This document shows, piece by piece, positions 1 to 11,070 of a stretch of 58,416 bases of DNA. Position 1 is the stretch's first letter. Every line of letters starts with the position of its first letter. Origin of the DNA: Perkinsus olseni. Taxonomy: Eukaryota; Perkinsozoa; Perkinsida. The stretch covers positions 1-58,416 of the forward strand of contig JABANN010000167.1 in NCBI GenBank assembly GCA_013115125.1, written 5' to 3'. Made by a program: the position numbers and the translations under genes. Below the pieces are notes generated by a model. That model saw only the letters and a list, made by a program, of their open reading frames with translations, did no database searches and was not told where the DNA came from.

Positions 1-916
1 CCCCATATGTTCCCTCCCAATCGCGATCGCGCGCGCCTCGCTTTAAACTCGCCCAATAAATTGACCGGTCAATAAAAGATCTAACGGCGACGGGGGCTGT
101 GGGAGACTGCCACTGCACTTGACAGAAGCGCTCCCAGCGTCGGATAAGGGAGGTGGTGGTAGTGCAGTCACTCTCGGAACCCGTGAATGGCGGGTTGTTC
201 TTAGTCCAAAGCTCACCCATGTTTGTTGCTTGCACTGCCATACGGTTCAGCTCGCTGTGGGGAATGTTATCGTCAGCTCCCGTGTTGGCAGTAGGGGTCA
301 GAGGGATCTGGCGCCATTCACCGTTGGCGGATAGGACCGTAATGAAGTCGTTGGCAGAGGTTGGCGGGTGGTGGGGTTTCTTCTCAGCGGAAGTAGGTCT
401 CGCAAATGAGTACTCCGTAGGGAACCGTGGAGAGGAGTATCCTTCTGCTTGACCAGTGTAGTGGTAGCTCCGAGGAAGCGATGTTTCATGGGGCTGGGCG
501 GAAGGCTCGTTAGTAGGCGCGGCCTGGTCAAAGGCGTGACATTGGTTGTAGCTCACCGTGTAGTCGAAGAGTTCATCGTGGCCCAGGGATGTAGGCTGGT
601 TGGCATAGTCTGCTTCTTGTGCGGGAGGGCACCTTGTCAACAGTGGTCCGGGTGGAGGCTGGCTCGAGGTAGAGGTGAGTGGCCAGGTAGGGACGGGGTC
701 AGCGGTGGCTTGGTGCTGTCCGGTTGTCTGGGCGTAGTCGACTTGCGGTGTGGGTGCTCGCTGAGATTGGGGAGTTTGCTGTTGCCGGCGCCGGAGTTGG
801 GGTTGCAACTCCGACAGAGTGTAGGTGTAGGGGTGGTAGTCGGGATGCTGTGCTAGCCGTGGGGAGCGGCGCGGGTAACAGACGGTTCTCGGATGATTGT
901 GCTGATCATCGGTCAT
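1..916 (-). CDS. gag-like protein, partial (retroelement candidate)
   Basis: An open frame starts at an ATG at 914-916 and runs about 305 codons to the left edge without a stop, so only its N-terminal part is visible. The first 200 residues are rich in Pro, Gln, Thr, Tyr and His. Near residue 235 the character changes to a compact stretch with PPFTGSESD and, downstream, LIRRWERFCQ, which resembles the start of a Ty3/gypsy-type gag domain (a Phe-x-Gly motif followed by a Trp and an aromatic-rich helix). No protease, reverse transcriptase or LTR can be seen because the rest lies outside the window. It could instead be an ordinary low-complexity host protein. Family and age cannot be judged from this part alone; it looks whole as far as it goes. 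Confidence 0.4.
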   Translation of the reverse strand, partial: MTDDQHNHPRTVCYPRRSPRLAQHPDYHPYTYTLSELQPQLRRRQQQTPQSQRAPTPQVDYAQTTGQHQATADPVPTWPLTSTSSQPPPGPLLTRCPPAQEADYANQPTSLGHDELFDYTVSYNQCHAFDQAAPTNEPSAQPHETSLPRSYHYTGQAEGYSSPRFPTEYSFARPTSAEKKPHHPPTSANDFITVLSANGEWRQIPLTPTANTGADDNIPHSELNRMAVQATNMGELWTKNNPPFTGSESDCTTTTSLIRRWERFCQVQWQSPTAPVAVRSFIDRSIYWASLKRGARDRDWEGTYG

Positions 917-1699
917 GATGAATGGGAACGCAAGTCCACAGGAGTGTGGATATAAAGAATAATCTTAGTTTTGTATTACGTGCCATGTTCTACACTGCGA
1001 CGGTTTCACCCTTAGGCGAGCGAGTCTATATACGGATCTTTGCAGTGAGAAATGGCGAGGACACAACAGCGTTCGGCAGACGCACACTCGCCGTCGTCAT
1101 ATACCAGAAATCCACTGAGTTAGCTACTCAAGTTGCCATCTCAAGTGATCTTTAGCACGCCTTACATTGAGGATCTCCTTAAACTTGCGAAACAAGGTTA
1201 GTACTTCTAGCAGTCACCTTAAGTATCTCTCTAAGTTGCTCCTAAACTAAGGGGCCATAGTTCAAGTTATGACCAGTGTGCTACGATCATCATCGGCTTG
1301 TCACGCGCCACGAAATTCAATAATTCTGCGTCGCGGAAGACAAGGAAGTGTTCCGCATATCCCTCTCATTCGTCGTTAGCCCCTCTTTCGTAGCTCATGG
1401 GCAACCTCAGTTCAACGAGGGACGCTAATGTGGAGGATCTCGTGAAGCGATTCGGATGCGACTTTTGTGTACCAGATAGGAGGCTTCATCGTCGCAGTGC
1501 GCATCGGTAAGGAGCCTCCGCCGCCGCTACCGCTGTGCTTACGGTTCCACCGTAGAACTCCTGGCCCTATGCATTGGCTCGGTACGGTGAGGAATACAGG
1601 CCTGCTTGTTATTTCGGCACGGTCTGGAAGACAGAGGGTGGACTTGGGTATGATCCTCTCGTTACTTATTCTTCCACTCGAGTTTTCGTCAATTAGGTT
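917..1699. other. region without a clear gene
   Basis: Between the gag-like start and the first supported exon of the EF-hand gene no frame has convincing composition or splice structure. The stretch from 917 to 1400 is AT-richer than its neighbours and probably holds the upstream region of both flanking genes. Short frames at 922-1155 and 1467-1730 have no recognisable product. Part of 1467-1690 may be a 5' exon of the next gene. Confidence 0.4.
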
Positions 1700-4508
1700 C
1701 GGAAGAAGAGCGGCTGTCGGCATTTTCTGAGAGGATCAGAAACTCCCACGAGATGCTCCTGCGGCGGAAGCTAGCTCTCGATGTGACTGCCTGAATGGGC
1801 CCTGTGCTACTGTCTTCAATCCTGCTTGTTTACTGAGTGGATCCAGTCCTCTGTGTCCAGGGGCTCTTGGCTCCTCCTTGGTCCTAGTCCACGGTATTAC
1901 TCCCTGTCAGGCGATTGGTGCCGTCAGGAGCGAATTGGAAAGTGAAGGAAAGGGGTACACGAATGATCAGACTCGAATAACGGGAAGGTACAATCGTCAC
2001 GGCGGATAGAGCCATCCACCAGCCACTGCGCAGGAGTGCTGCTGCTGCTGGGTCCCTTCTTCTTCCGCTGGGCACCTCTCCAGAGGCCGACACACCCCGC
2101 ACACTACGGGAATGGGCAGCAGATGTAGAGGCTCGCTTTATGAGGGCAGAGGGTTATGCTCCTGGGTGAGGGTGTTCACTCGCCTCTAGCTCAGCGATTT
2201 TTCGTTCAGGTCCCTGGGTACAGCGTTGGAGCGCCTTGAGTGCGACCTAGACCACCAGATGGAATTTGAAGATGTAGTACGGGCAGAGGTATCCCTCTTC
2301 ACCCTGCTGTGCATGCGTGCAGGCGTGTCCAGTGCTCCGGTCGGGACTGGGCGTCTTGGGGCAGCAGGAAGGGCAGAGAGTTGCTCGGATGGCTCGTGAA
2401 CTGCGGTTGGCCAAGAATACCTACGCCAATTCCGCTGCTGTTGCTAGGCTGGCGTTCAAAAAGATGGACGTTGTAAGAAGGGCGCGGTGTTGTCTGTTCT
2501 ACTGTTGTCACCTTTTAGGACGCGAAAGGCTTTATCACCCTCACTGATGTGAGGATGCTTTTCGAAGAGGGACAGGTCACTGGGTACAAAAAGGGTCCCT
2601 CAGTAATATTAGGTTGATGATGACTGGTTACCCCAGGTCTAGCACACCGGTATTAGCGTGCTCTGGAGGGGAGTTTCGAGGCTGGGGCTCTCTCATGGAA
2701 GCAGCGACGGGGCCTGATTCGAATTCGGACGTCGCGGAAGGGAGAGAAGTTGTCTTTCCATTGGGATTGCTGGACCCTGAGGAGCTCTTCTCTTTCCTAG
2801 ATAGAGACAAACATACCGGTCTTGTAGGTCTCAGACATGATGTCGCTCGTGTTCACGCATCTCTGTAGCTACGGCAAGAGGAGTTCGTCATGAACTGCAC
2901 ACCGCAGCTCACTTCAATACTGGACCTCATCCTCAGTAGGAGGAAGCGATCGAGGCATAGATTTAGGTGATGAGCCACCCAGACGAGGCGCGCTTAAGAA
3001 GCTCTTCGTAGGTATCCGTTTGCGTAGGGGCCTTGGCTTTTGCCCATTCGTCTGTGATCATGATCCATGCTCTGTTGTTACTAGATGACGTTATTCACTA
3101 CCGTTCCGGCTTGGGTTTGATCACACAGTAAGTAGGGATGTGGCTGGGACTGGTGGGCTTCTCAGTTGTTTTGTTATACTAATAATGAGTAGCAGTACTT
3201 TAGAGGAGGCGGTGCGTGAACTACAGCTGGTGGACGACATGGGGGACCCAGTGAAGGTTGAGGATTACTACATCATGGACAGCGAACAGGATAAGGACAG
3301 GCTCATGGTAGTGACTCGACAAGGCTCGGCAGTTTGCGGTATTACACTGTGCTAGGGATATGGAATGTTACAACGAGAATCGATAGGACATAATCAATCA
3401 GCGGGTGGCCGAGTCGTATTAGGTGGTCTAGTGGATCGTGGCATTGCCATACTGCAGCATTCTGGGCTGTATTATGAGATCGAACCTGGTTGAGGGGTCT
3501 GAGCTCAACATTTGACTGGCTATAGATCACTATTCGGATCGGCCTTTCAGCGATACATCGACACATTCGCCCCGGAGAACAAGGGCAAGGCAGGAGTTGC
3601 CCTTACCTGCCAGAACGCCGACGGTGACACGGTTGAGTAGTACACTGAGGGGCATGACTACCCATGTCGCATGGCTCATTCGGGCAGGTACGTTTGTGTC
3701 GATGATGGTACTGGGGTTTTGACGCCGATGATGGGCACATGCCAAGTGATGTAGGTTTCGGTTCTACTCAGCTGGGGAGGACGTCCGGCGGCTCTTAGGT
3801 ACTCCGAAGAACCCTGTACACGATTTCTCGAATACAATTTCAAAGACGACCAGACTTGGAGGCAATCCCAGGTCACCTTGGACCCCGTCTTGCAGTTTAG
3901 AGACAAGAAATTCGGTACTAGAGGGGTAGGATAATCCTTGGAGAGCTGCTCACCGTCGTGAGGGCTGCGGCTAATAAAACTCCGTCGTAGTGTCGGGCTT
4001 GTCATGTCACTGTTATTGCCTGTAGCTATTTGGAAGGAGCAGTTAGAGCAGCCTGTCTGTGAAGCTGCATTCAGACGCCTTCTTCAGCTCGGCCTTGTCA
4101 CCACCGTTTTCGACAAGTAATTCTCATTCGTCGTTCTCCAGCTTCCGAACTCGGCACCATCCAGGCACATGTTTCCCACGCCTGAGCATCTGGTGGATCA
4201 CTACCGCGTAGAGGATGAGAACACTGGCAAGTTGATCGACCTCCCGCACCCCGTAGGTCTCCTATCGTTGACTAGCTTCAACCTAGGATTCTCGCCTTGG
4301 CATCTTGCAGGTTAGCGGCCTTAGACTGTGGAATGCCAGTACTCGGTCGTACGAGTGTATAGATCCCCACCTAGCGGGTGCCCCACGCGGAGAGGAGGAG
4401 GCTCACAAGGTTTGGGAGGGCATGCTTGATGAGTTCAGACAACAGCAGGGCGCGGAGTACATCAACCAGCTCCTGGCCGGTCACAGGGTCGTAGCTGCTG
4501 ATGACTAG
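1700..4508 (+). CDS. multi-exon EF-hand protein
   Basis: I do not recognise the whole protein, but a chain of exons can be followed from about 1700 to a stop at 4506-4508. Early exons encode charged helices (EEERLSAFSERIR; TLREWAADVEARFMRAEG). At about 2460-2570 an exon pair reads FKKMDVDAKGFITLTDVRML, a degenerate EF-hand joined across a 50-base intron. At about 2790-2910 another pair gives LDRDKHTGLLRQEEF, a clear EF-hand loop (D-x-D-x-x-T-G-x-L-x-x-x-E). Later exons encode globular sequence (LGGLVDRGIAILQHSGLYYE; FLEYNFKDDQTW), then FDKHMFPTPEHLVDHYRVED and a C-terminal helix ending GHRVVAADD. Most introns are about 45-60 bases, GT-AG. The start codon is not established, and exons at 2930-3140 and 3620-3760 are uncertain. 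It sits just upstream of two Ca2+ exchanger genes on the same strand. Calcium sensing is inferred only from the EF-hands. Confidence 0.55.
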
Positions 4509-4807
4509 GCTCCCCCTCCTGCTGTGATGCGGGGGTGGTGTGGGCAGTTATTATTATCCTGTTTATTCATCATCCTGCACGACCGTTTCGAACGCGAAAA
4601 GATTGTCTATTGAAAGCGTTAGAGGCCCTGTGTTTAGAGTAGGCGTCTTTTTCTGTCCGGTCCCCATCGTATCATGTTGTTCGCGCAGCTTTATTCGAGC
4701 ACATCTCACATGTCGATCTGGGAGGCGGCTCCCCTACTGCTACTGGTCCTATCATCAATGCCAGTCCTAGCGGTAGAGGCTGTTACACTCGGCGGTGGTA
4801 GTGTCCA

Positions 4808-7480
4808 ATGACAGCCCATCTGTGCCAGTCGGAGCTGTTGCTGATCCCTTCATGCTTCCTAGGTTTCCTGAGTGGCATGGACGATTCTGAATCATCAACC
4901 GGTCTTGAGACGCCTTCCTTTTCTTTATCTGCCATACCGTGGTCCGCCTGGCTATGGTGGGTTCTGATAGCGTAAGCTCTAGCGTTACGGGTTGGAGACA
5001 ATCCGGACACCGCCCAGGTACATGTTCAAAGCGCAGGCTACTATCTGTGATGACTACTTTGTGGAGAGTATCAAGGTAGTACCACCGAAGGGTATTGACC
5101 AGGCCTATGGAACCCACGCAGGTCGTTGTGGCGCGGTATCATATCCCTGAGGACGTTGCAGGGGCAACTCTGATGGCCTTGGGCTGTAATGGCCCAGAGC
5201 TCTTCACCAACTTTATCTCGATATTCATAACTCACTCGGATGTGGGCATTGGTAAGAGCAGCAGCGTGGTAGTAATAGCATGCTTTGGTTACTATTATTC
5301 CCTTCAGGCACTATTGTCGGCTCCGAAATTTTCAATCTCCTAGCCATAATAGGGGGGTCGGTGCTGGTGGCCCCTCAGCTACCTCTGTGGATCCAGAAGG
5401 CTTCATTTGTACGGGATGTTAGTTTCTACACCTTGTCCATTGTAAGAGCTCATGAATCGGTGAAGGTATGGTATTGGAGAATCTCAGGTGTTGTTGACGA
5501 TAACCCTATGGGATGGTCATGTATCACCATTGGAAGCCTCGATACTTCTCACTTGTGCCGCGCTGTTCGCGATTGTTGTTGCTTTCACTAGGAGGATTAC
5601 CGCTTGGATTGAGCAGCTGAAGGCTGGTAATAGGGATTGCCGGCCCGTCCAGGTCTAGACGACAGCAGTGTACTGTCTTCACGTAGATTCGCTGAAGCTC
5701 CCTCTATTGGATGAGGAGACGGCGGAGGAGCCAGGCTGCCCCCAGGACGTTCCGGCGCCTGCTAATGACGGAGAGCCTGTCAAGAGAGCCCTGCCGGTGA
5801 AGGTGATTGGGAGATCTCCTACTGTCTTGATGTGCATGGGATATGATCAGGCTATCGTGCCCCCCATGGGCGAGGCAGCTGCGATGTTTGGTCAGCTGCC
5901 GATGGAGATACAGGTGCGGAAGGGGTATTTCGTAGCGCGCGAAGTTGCAGGAGTTGGTGGTAGGTAAGAAATGTGGCGTATCACCTGTACCACGCCTCAA
6001 CTCCGCGTGCGAGGGTCGAGACGGGATACCGAGAGGAGAGCTGCGGCCAGCTGGTGAGGCCTGCTGCTCCCCACCGCCGTCCCCGCAGTGTTCCTGTTGT
6101 AGACGATCTCTACAGTAGCAAGCCGCGATACACTGAGCTGCGAAGGGGCACTGCCGGCGTCGTCTCATTATCATCAACTCTCGCCAGGAACGCCACCTTC
6201 GGAAGCGGCAAGGTGGGGCTGTTGCGCCAGATTAAGCAGCCGGGGATCTTGACGATGCTCTCAGGTCGTCAAGTAGCGTTGCTCGCTCCGTGTCGGACGA
6301 GATGGATGGTACTCGCGTTGTGACGCCGATCGCCTGCCGCTCTGTTGGGGGCGATACACTGGTTGAGGTTGAAGTATCCTGGAACTACCAGGGGAGGTCC
6401 TCGGATAATAGGGTCACCCTGCTCATCGACGCCGAGACCCCTTCGGTGAGGGAGGCTGCCTTTGTTGCCATAGAAACGAGGCTTGGTGTTTCAGGAGAAG
6501 GAGAGGCTACTGTTTGAGCTGGCCGGTGTGATAGAACAGCAGTATGTAGGAGGGTGGAAGCCCTGCTTGCGCCGGTAGTAACTGCTGAGTACTCGGGTGA
6601 AGCCTGAGTCCTTGTTGCCAGGCTTCGTGATCAGCTCAGAGCCGATGATGGGGGTGGACTCGTCTGGAGAGGGTTCCGGAAAGTAGTGCCACTGGTGTAG
6701 TGGATGATGGACAGGATTCTCTGATAGGCCTCGCATTTACTATGCTTCCCGATCTATTTTTGTCTGGCCATGTCTATGGGGTTCTGTGACGTCCGAGACC
6801 CGTCCAAGGAGGCCAGATGGCTGCCGGGCTTCTTGCTCTCTATGGCATGGCTAGCAGTAGATTGGACATCGTTGCCCGGCTATGCTCACCTCCCGCCCTC
6901 TGCAGGTCTTCTCCTACCTCATGTGCTACTCAGCTGACCGCATCACGGAGTCCTTCGGTATATCGTCAGCTCTGATGGGCGTCACAGTGTGCGCTGTCGG
7001 TACCAGCTTCCCCAACTTCTATGCTAGTCTTATCATGGCGAAGGCCGGCAGGTAGGCTGGAACTCTCCCTCACAGACTCGCCTAGTGCCTGTACTTCTCA
7101 GGTCCTCTATGGCCATTGCCAATGCCCTGGGTTCTAACATCCAGAATATCTTTATAGCTCTCGCTCTGCCGTGGATAGTCCGGACCATGGTCCCCAGCCC
7201 TCATCTCTTCTTCGTCGGATCGGCAGGTATGTTGGGGCTGTCTGCCGACTGCGGACTCGAGTTGTCAGGTATCTTTGCGAACGTGCTTGCTATGGCAGTG
7301 ACGCTGCTGGTGCTCCTAGTGCTTGTTGCGAGAGGCAGGATGGCTCTTGACCGTAGGAGGGTTCGGGCTGATCAACGATAGCTCATCTTGAGAGGGAGTC
7401 CTGTGTCCTCAGGTACAGCCGGATACGTCCTTATTGGTGCGTACGTCATCTATCTTGGCTATGCTATATGGCAATCCTAA
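4808..7480 (+). CDS. K+-dependent Na+/Ca2+ exchanger-like (NCKX/SLC24), copy 1
   Basis: Eleven or so exons can be joined in phase. The first membrane span (SAWLWWVLIAYMFKAQ) leads into TICDDYFVESIK, then alpha-1 repeat residues DVAGATLMALGCNGPELFTN and GTIVGSEIFNLLAIIGG, all diagnostic of NCKX exchangers. Two further spans precede a cytosolic loop of about 200 residues (5669-6690). The second half reads CFPIYFCLAM, CDVRDPSKEARW, a span, the alpha-2 repeat (GVTVCAVGTSFPNFYASLIM; IANALGSNIQNIFIALALPW), and ends TAGYVLIGAYVIYLGYAIWQ before TAA at 7478-7480. Family role: exchange of Ca2+ and K+ against Na+ across a membrane. The alpha-1 Glu of PEL is kept, but the alpha-2 Asp usual in G-T-S-x-P-D is Asn here. 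The start is uncertain: an alternative ATG at 4711 opens a signal-peptide-like exon (EAAPLLLLVLSSMPVLAVEA). Introns near 4972-5017, 5076-5121, 5252-5307, 5442-5487 and 5627-5668 are well fixed. Confidence 0.85.
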
Positions 7481-8079
7481 TTTGTGAAAGACTCTGTTCA
7501 CTAACCTCTCCTGTGCAATACTCCCCATGTCTTTGTCGCCCAACTGGTCCCTTCAAGATCGTCTTGACAACGCTACTGCTGCTGCTGCTGCTGTTCTTAC
7601 TTCTTGTCGTCCGGACGGAATACCATCTACCAGCCTGCCCTCCCAAGGCACTGCGGGCAGACAGCGGCGGCACTGTACCACCCTGGCCCCAATTCTACCC
7701 AAGTCCGTGTGAATGGCTTGGAAGCTTTCATAATACGTATACTCGAGTGCTCGTCCAAGGGCCACAGCTAACAAGGTCTCATCCAGTATAGCACTGGAAA
7801 GATCGATCGAGGCCCGCGAACGGCCATCGGCCTATCAGATCCCAACTGCACCACCCTCCTGTGTTTTCATATACGTCTTCTTCTGATCAATCCGCTTTTT
7901 ACGACTTCCCTGTCGTGTTGAGTGCCTCGCCAATTCTCGTGATGAGGGGGATGTGCGGTATGTTCGGGTGGCAAATAATCGTGGATGGGCTGTCCGGGAG
8001 GCACCAGCCCTATGTGGTTGGTCACTGCCGCCCTTGATAGATTTGTCTCTCGTTCCCGCCAAGTCATCTTGCTCCCCGC
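7481..8079 (+). other. spacer or possible 5' exons of exchanger copy 2
   Basis: A frame at about 7546-7790 contains a strong hydrophobic run (FKIVLTTLLLLLLLFLLLVV) like a signal anchor followed by Pro/Trp-rich sequence. It lacks a well-placed ATG, since the only one overlaps the stop of copy 1. A second short frame (YDFPVVLSASPILVMRGMCG) lies near 7898-7960. They may be N-terminal exons of copy 2 or remnants; I cannot join them in phase. Confidence 0.3.
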
Positions 8080-10722
8080 ATGAATTTGACCGCCGACGAA
8101 GCCGAATGTGGTCGATGGACGCTTTGCCTGTGGTGGATGCTCCTTCTGTACGCTCATATCCTCCTCACTCCTCGAGGCCCACCCACGTCCAGCGTCACGT
8201 CAGGTACTGCCTGAAGGGGCAGTCCAGCGTGTGTAACCAGCATCTGGTCATTGCATGTCGAGTAAGATGCCCCCTATCACGAGAGCCACTCCCACTGACG
8301 TCGTCGTCGTCGTCGTCGTCCTCAGGGTATCATGCAACGATTACACCTGGCGAGCGGGCGGAGGGCCCCCATAGGATGCCTCTTGGTCTCGATTGCTTCA
8401 GTCGCCCCGGAGCTCTCCACCAACATATCTGCCGCTGTGATCGCACAACCAACGATCGGTGTCGGTAGGGACGCAGTACCCTAGATCATACCACTCGCGC
8501 TTGGACGGCCTCAACTTTACTATGTACGAGGTCCTGCTCCCTTTTAGGTTGTGTGATGGGGTGCAACATGTTCTCCCTATGTGTAGTACTCGGCGCCGCT
8601 ATCCTGTCCCTCGACGGCCCTCCTCAAAAGCTCAGCTCAGTCTCCTTCATAGGGTCCGTAATCGTCTACATGCTTGCCTTGGTACGTCCCTGTCTAATGG
8701 TCACTCCCTCGCCCATTATTGTCCCCATTCAGATTGTAGTACTGCTAGGCCAGTGGGATGGGTATACCCGCAGCCCAGGGTGGTGGCTTTCGCTCACCAT
8801 CGGCATCACCTCCCTGTACGTCGTCACAGCAGGCTGCAGCAGTACCACCCAGAAGTCCTCCACCCACCGTGGGTTGCCTCCGCTCGGTAGCCTTGTCGAG
8901 GTGCGTTTGCGGTAGGTTCAAGGCTGGCCTCGCCGTTGCTTGGCAGGAACGGTCACAGCTGGCCTGTGGACGTCCAGGTGACCCCTGCGTCAGGATATAG
9001 TGTAGCCAATCTACTTGGATCAGATCTTCCTCAAAGATCGTATCTATGACTCGTCGGCCCAGGCAGGCAGGCGGCGACTGATGCAGGCGAGCGAAGTCCT
9101 CCTCACTCCCTCCTGAACAGCCCCCGTCCGCAGGTGGCCTCCCAGGGCCTTGATTTCTATCCTGTGACTTGGCAAGGTGTCCGGAACGGAAGGGTGTCTC
9201 AAGAGAGCGTTGTCAAGGAGTCTCGAAGACGTAAGGCGGGTCTCTCCACGACACGGGACCGGCGGCCTGCGCATCCCTTTACAGTGGTCCTCATACTGTG
9301 CAGTTACACTTCAACACGGAACACGAGGTACACCGACCCACTCTGATCTGTAAGAGCATGTGTCTCTCATGTGTTCTATTGAAGGCTTCGTTTCTAGTTG
9401 GCTCACCAGCCTACGATAGTGACCTTCCACCGCAGCACGACCCTCCTGCCGGGTACGTAGTGCTTCCAAATCCCGGCCGGAAGGCATCCTTGGCGCCACT
9501 CCGTATTATTGATGTCCCTCCCATCCTCAGGCCGGCCACATGGAGGATATATTATTCTCGGATAGCCTTTGCTCGAGACCTTCGGGGGCCACAGTGTCGG
9601 ATCGCCCTCTCCCTGCTCAGCGACCTTGGCGATGCTTCCATTGTGGAAATGTCAACGCGAGATGACGAGGTAAGCTTGTCCTCAGTCAAGTCTCGAGGGG
9701 AGCGCTCTTCATGCACCGCTGTGTGTCTCAGGCGAAGAGCGCCGTACTGAGTGAGCTGAGTGCTCGAGGCATCGAGATTGTAGCTGACGATGGTCCCCTC
9801 TGTATGGCGCTGCCAAAATTATTGTGGGGACCGATAGAAGCGTGTGCAATGAGATGCTGCCGTGGCAGGTCTGCAGTCTGCTCGAGTCGTGCATCTATAG
9901 GAGGAGAGAAGGAGAGCACCATGCTGTTGTGGTTTAGAAGGGTGAGCCTTCCGAGGGCCACTGCCTCCTTGGGTCGATCGGCGTTCGTCCAGGTGCGGTA
10001 TTCTCTTGGCGCCCCTGTGGATCTGCCACTGCATTTTACCCTTGGGCTGTGGACTGCCGGCTGTCTAACAGGGGCCATCGGAGGAGGCCTAGCTGTCATC
10101 ATCATATCCTGCGCTTGGCTCATGGTGGGCTCTGGCCAGTGCTGTGCCCTAGTCGAGACCGCCTTGTAGGCGTTTTCCCTGGGCTCCTGCGTAGCATTGG
10201 TGGCCATTGCGGACTCTTCTAGCTTTCCTCTGTCCTTGATGAGTTTGACTGTCTATTCGATCGGTCTTATTCTGGGCAATCTCTGGACCAGTACCACAAC
10301 TTTGCGGCTTCATAAGTAGGATAAATCCCCATGCACCAGCCCGCTTCAGTGCGCTTGGCAGGTCACGGCGTAACGTGGTAGACGTTCTGAACTACGGGGC
10401 TCGTAGTATCTACCTAGCCCTCGCCCTTCCTCTAGCCTTCAAGGCCGGGATCGCCGTCACAGGTAGGATCATCACTCCTCACGCGTCAACAGCACCGGTC
10501 TTGCTCAGCCCCTCACCGCGAGACTTTAGTGTGGCTGGTGGTGGCCTTGGTGACTCTTGTTATCCTTGCTAGGCTCGAGGGAATGGCATTGACACGTAAG
10601 TGCTGTGATTGGCAGCAGCATCTCTTCGAGCTGTCTTGATAGTAGGTATCACGGGATGCACTATGATGATGCTGTACTTTTTGTATTGTTTTTATCTCAT
10701 GAGTACCCTGAATGCAGCTTGA
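8080..10722 (+). CDS. diverged NCKX-like exchanger, copy 2
   Basis: The exon order copies that of the upstream exchanger. The first span (WTLCLWWMLLLYCLKGQ) is followed by VCNQHLVIACR, alpha-1 (IGCLLVSIASVAPELSTN, then VGCVMGCNMFSLCVVLG), two more spans (QWDGYTRSPGWWLSLTIGIT), a loop of about 350 residues (about 8940-9960), a hydrophobic second half (LWTAGCLTGAIGGGLAVIII; DSSSFPLSLMSLTVYSIG), DVLNYGARSIYLALALPL, and a last span (RITGCTMMMLYFLYCFYLMS) ending at TGA 10720-10722. The first four introns fall at the same places and phases as in copy 1 (for example 8148-8203, phase 2, before the aligned Tyr), so the genes are tandem duplicates. Asp-Asp of copy 1 has become Asn-Gln, the PEL Glu is kept, and the alpha-2 segment has lost the G-T-S-x-P signature. 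Ion exchange may be altered or lost. Start uncertain; exons near 9300-9340 and 9900-9990 are tentative. Confidence 0.7.
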
Positions 10723-10770
10723 TCTACCAGCTACCACCACGCTTGTTGTCCCAACAGTTTCCACTTTACC

Positions 10771-11070
10771 TCATCGAATTGCGTTCTGGAAGAAAGGCGA
10801 CCGTTGGCTTCGTCCGGATTTGTCGCGCATGGCTTTGACGCACTTGCGTAGCCTCCTCCTACCGATGCGTTTGCCATGCGACTGCCACGTTCGGAATGCG
10901 GCATGAGTTTGATGGGGGGGGGGGGTGGATTCAACCTTGCCTGCGTCGTTCAGGACTGGCTCGTAATCCCTATAGAGATCTTGTCGATCATCATGGGTTT
11001 GGGTGAGGAAGAACTTTGAGTAGTCGTGGCAAGCCTGCTGGATTTGCCTGCCAATGTCATCTACATCCAA
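10771..11070 (-). CDS. small basic hypothetical protein
   Basis: A 99-codon ATG frame starts MDVDDIGRQIQQACHDYSKF and continues with a polar region ending YEPVLNDAG. It then runs through a 12-base C tract (minus strand) that is better explained as part of a 57-base intron (donor after GGC AAG, acceptor ...GTGGCAG). Splicing it gives about 80 residues with an Arg/Lys-rich tail (GKRIGRRRLRKCVK). The gene is convergent with exchanger copy 2, and its ATG overlaps by 17 bases a possible ATG of the DUF547 gene on the other strand. No family recognised. Confidence 0.4.
   Translation of the reverse strand: MDVDDIGRQIQQACHDYSKFFLTQTHDDRQDLYRDYEPVLNDAGKVESTPPPHQTHAAFRTWQSHGKRIGRRRLRKCVKAMRDKSGRSQRSPFFQNAIR

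Noticed and set aside
5704-6177. 157-codon minus-strand frame
   Set aside because: Antisense to the cytosolic loop exon of exchanger copy 1; no motif.
8295-8325. GTC/GTT-type microsatellite
   Set aside because: A simple repeat in an intron of exchanger copy 2, just before the acceptor; ordinary.
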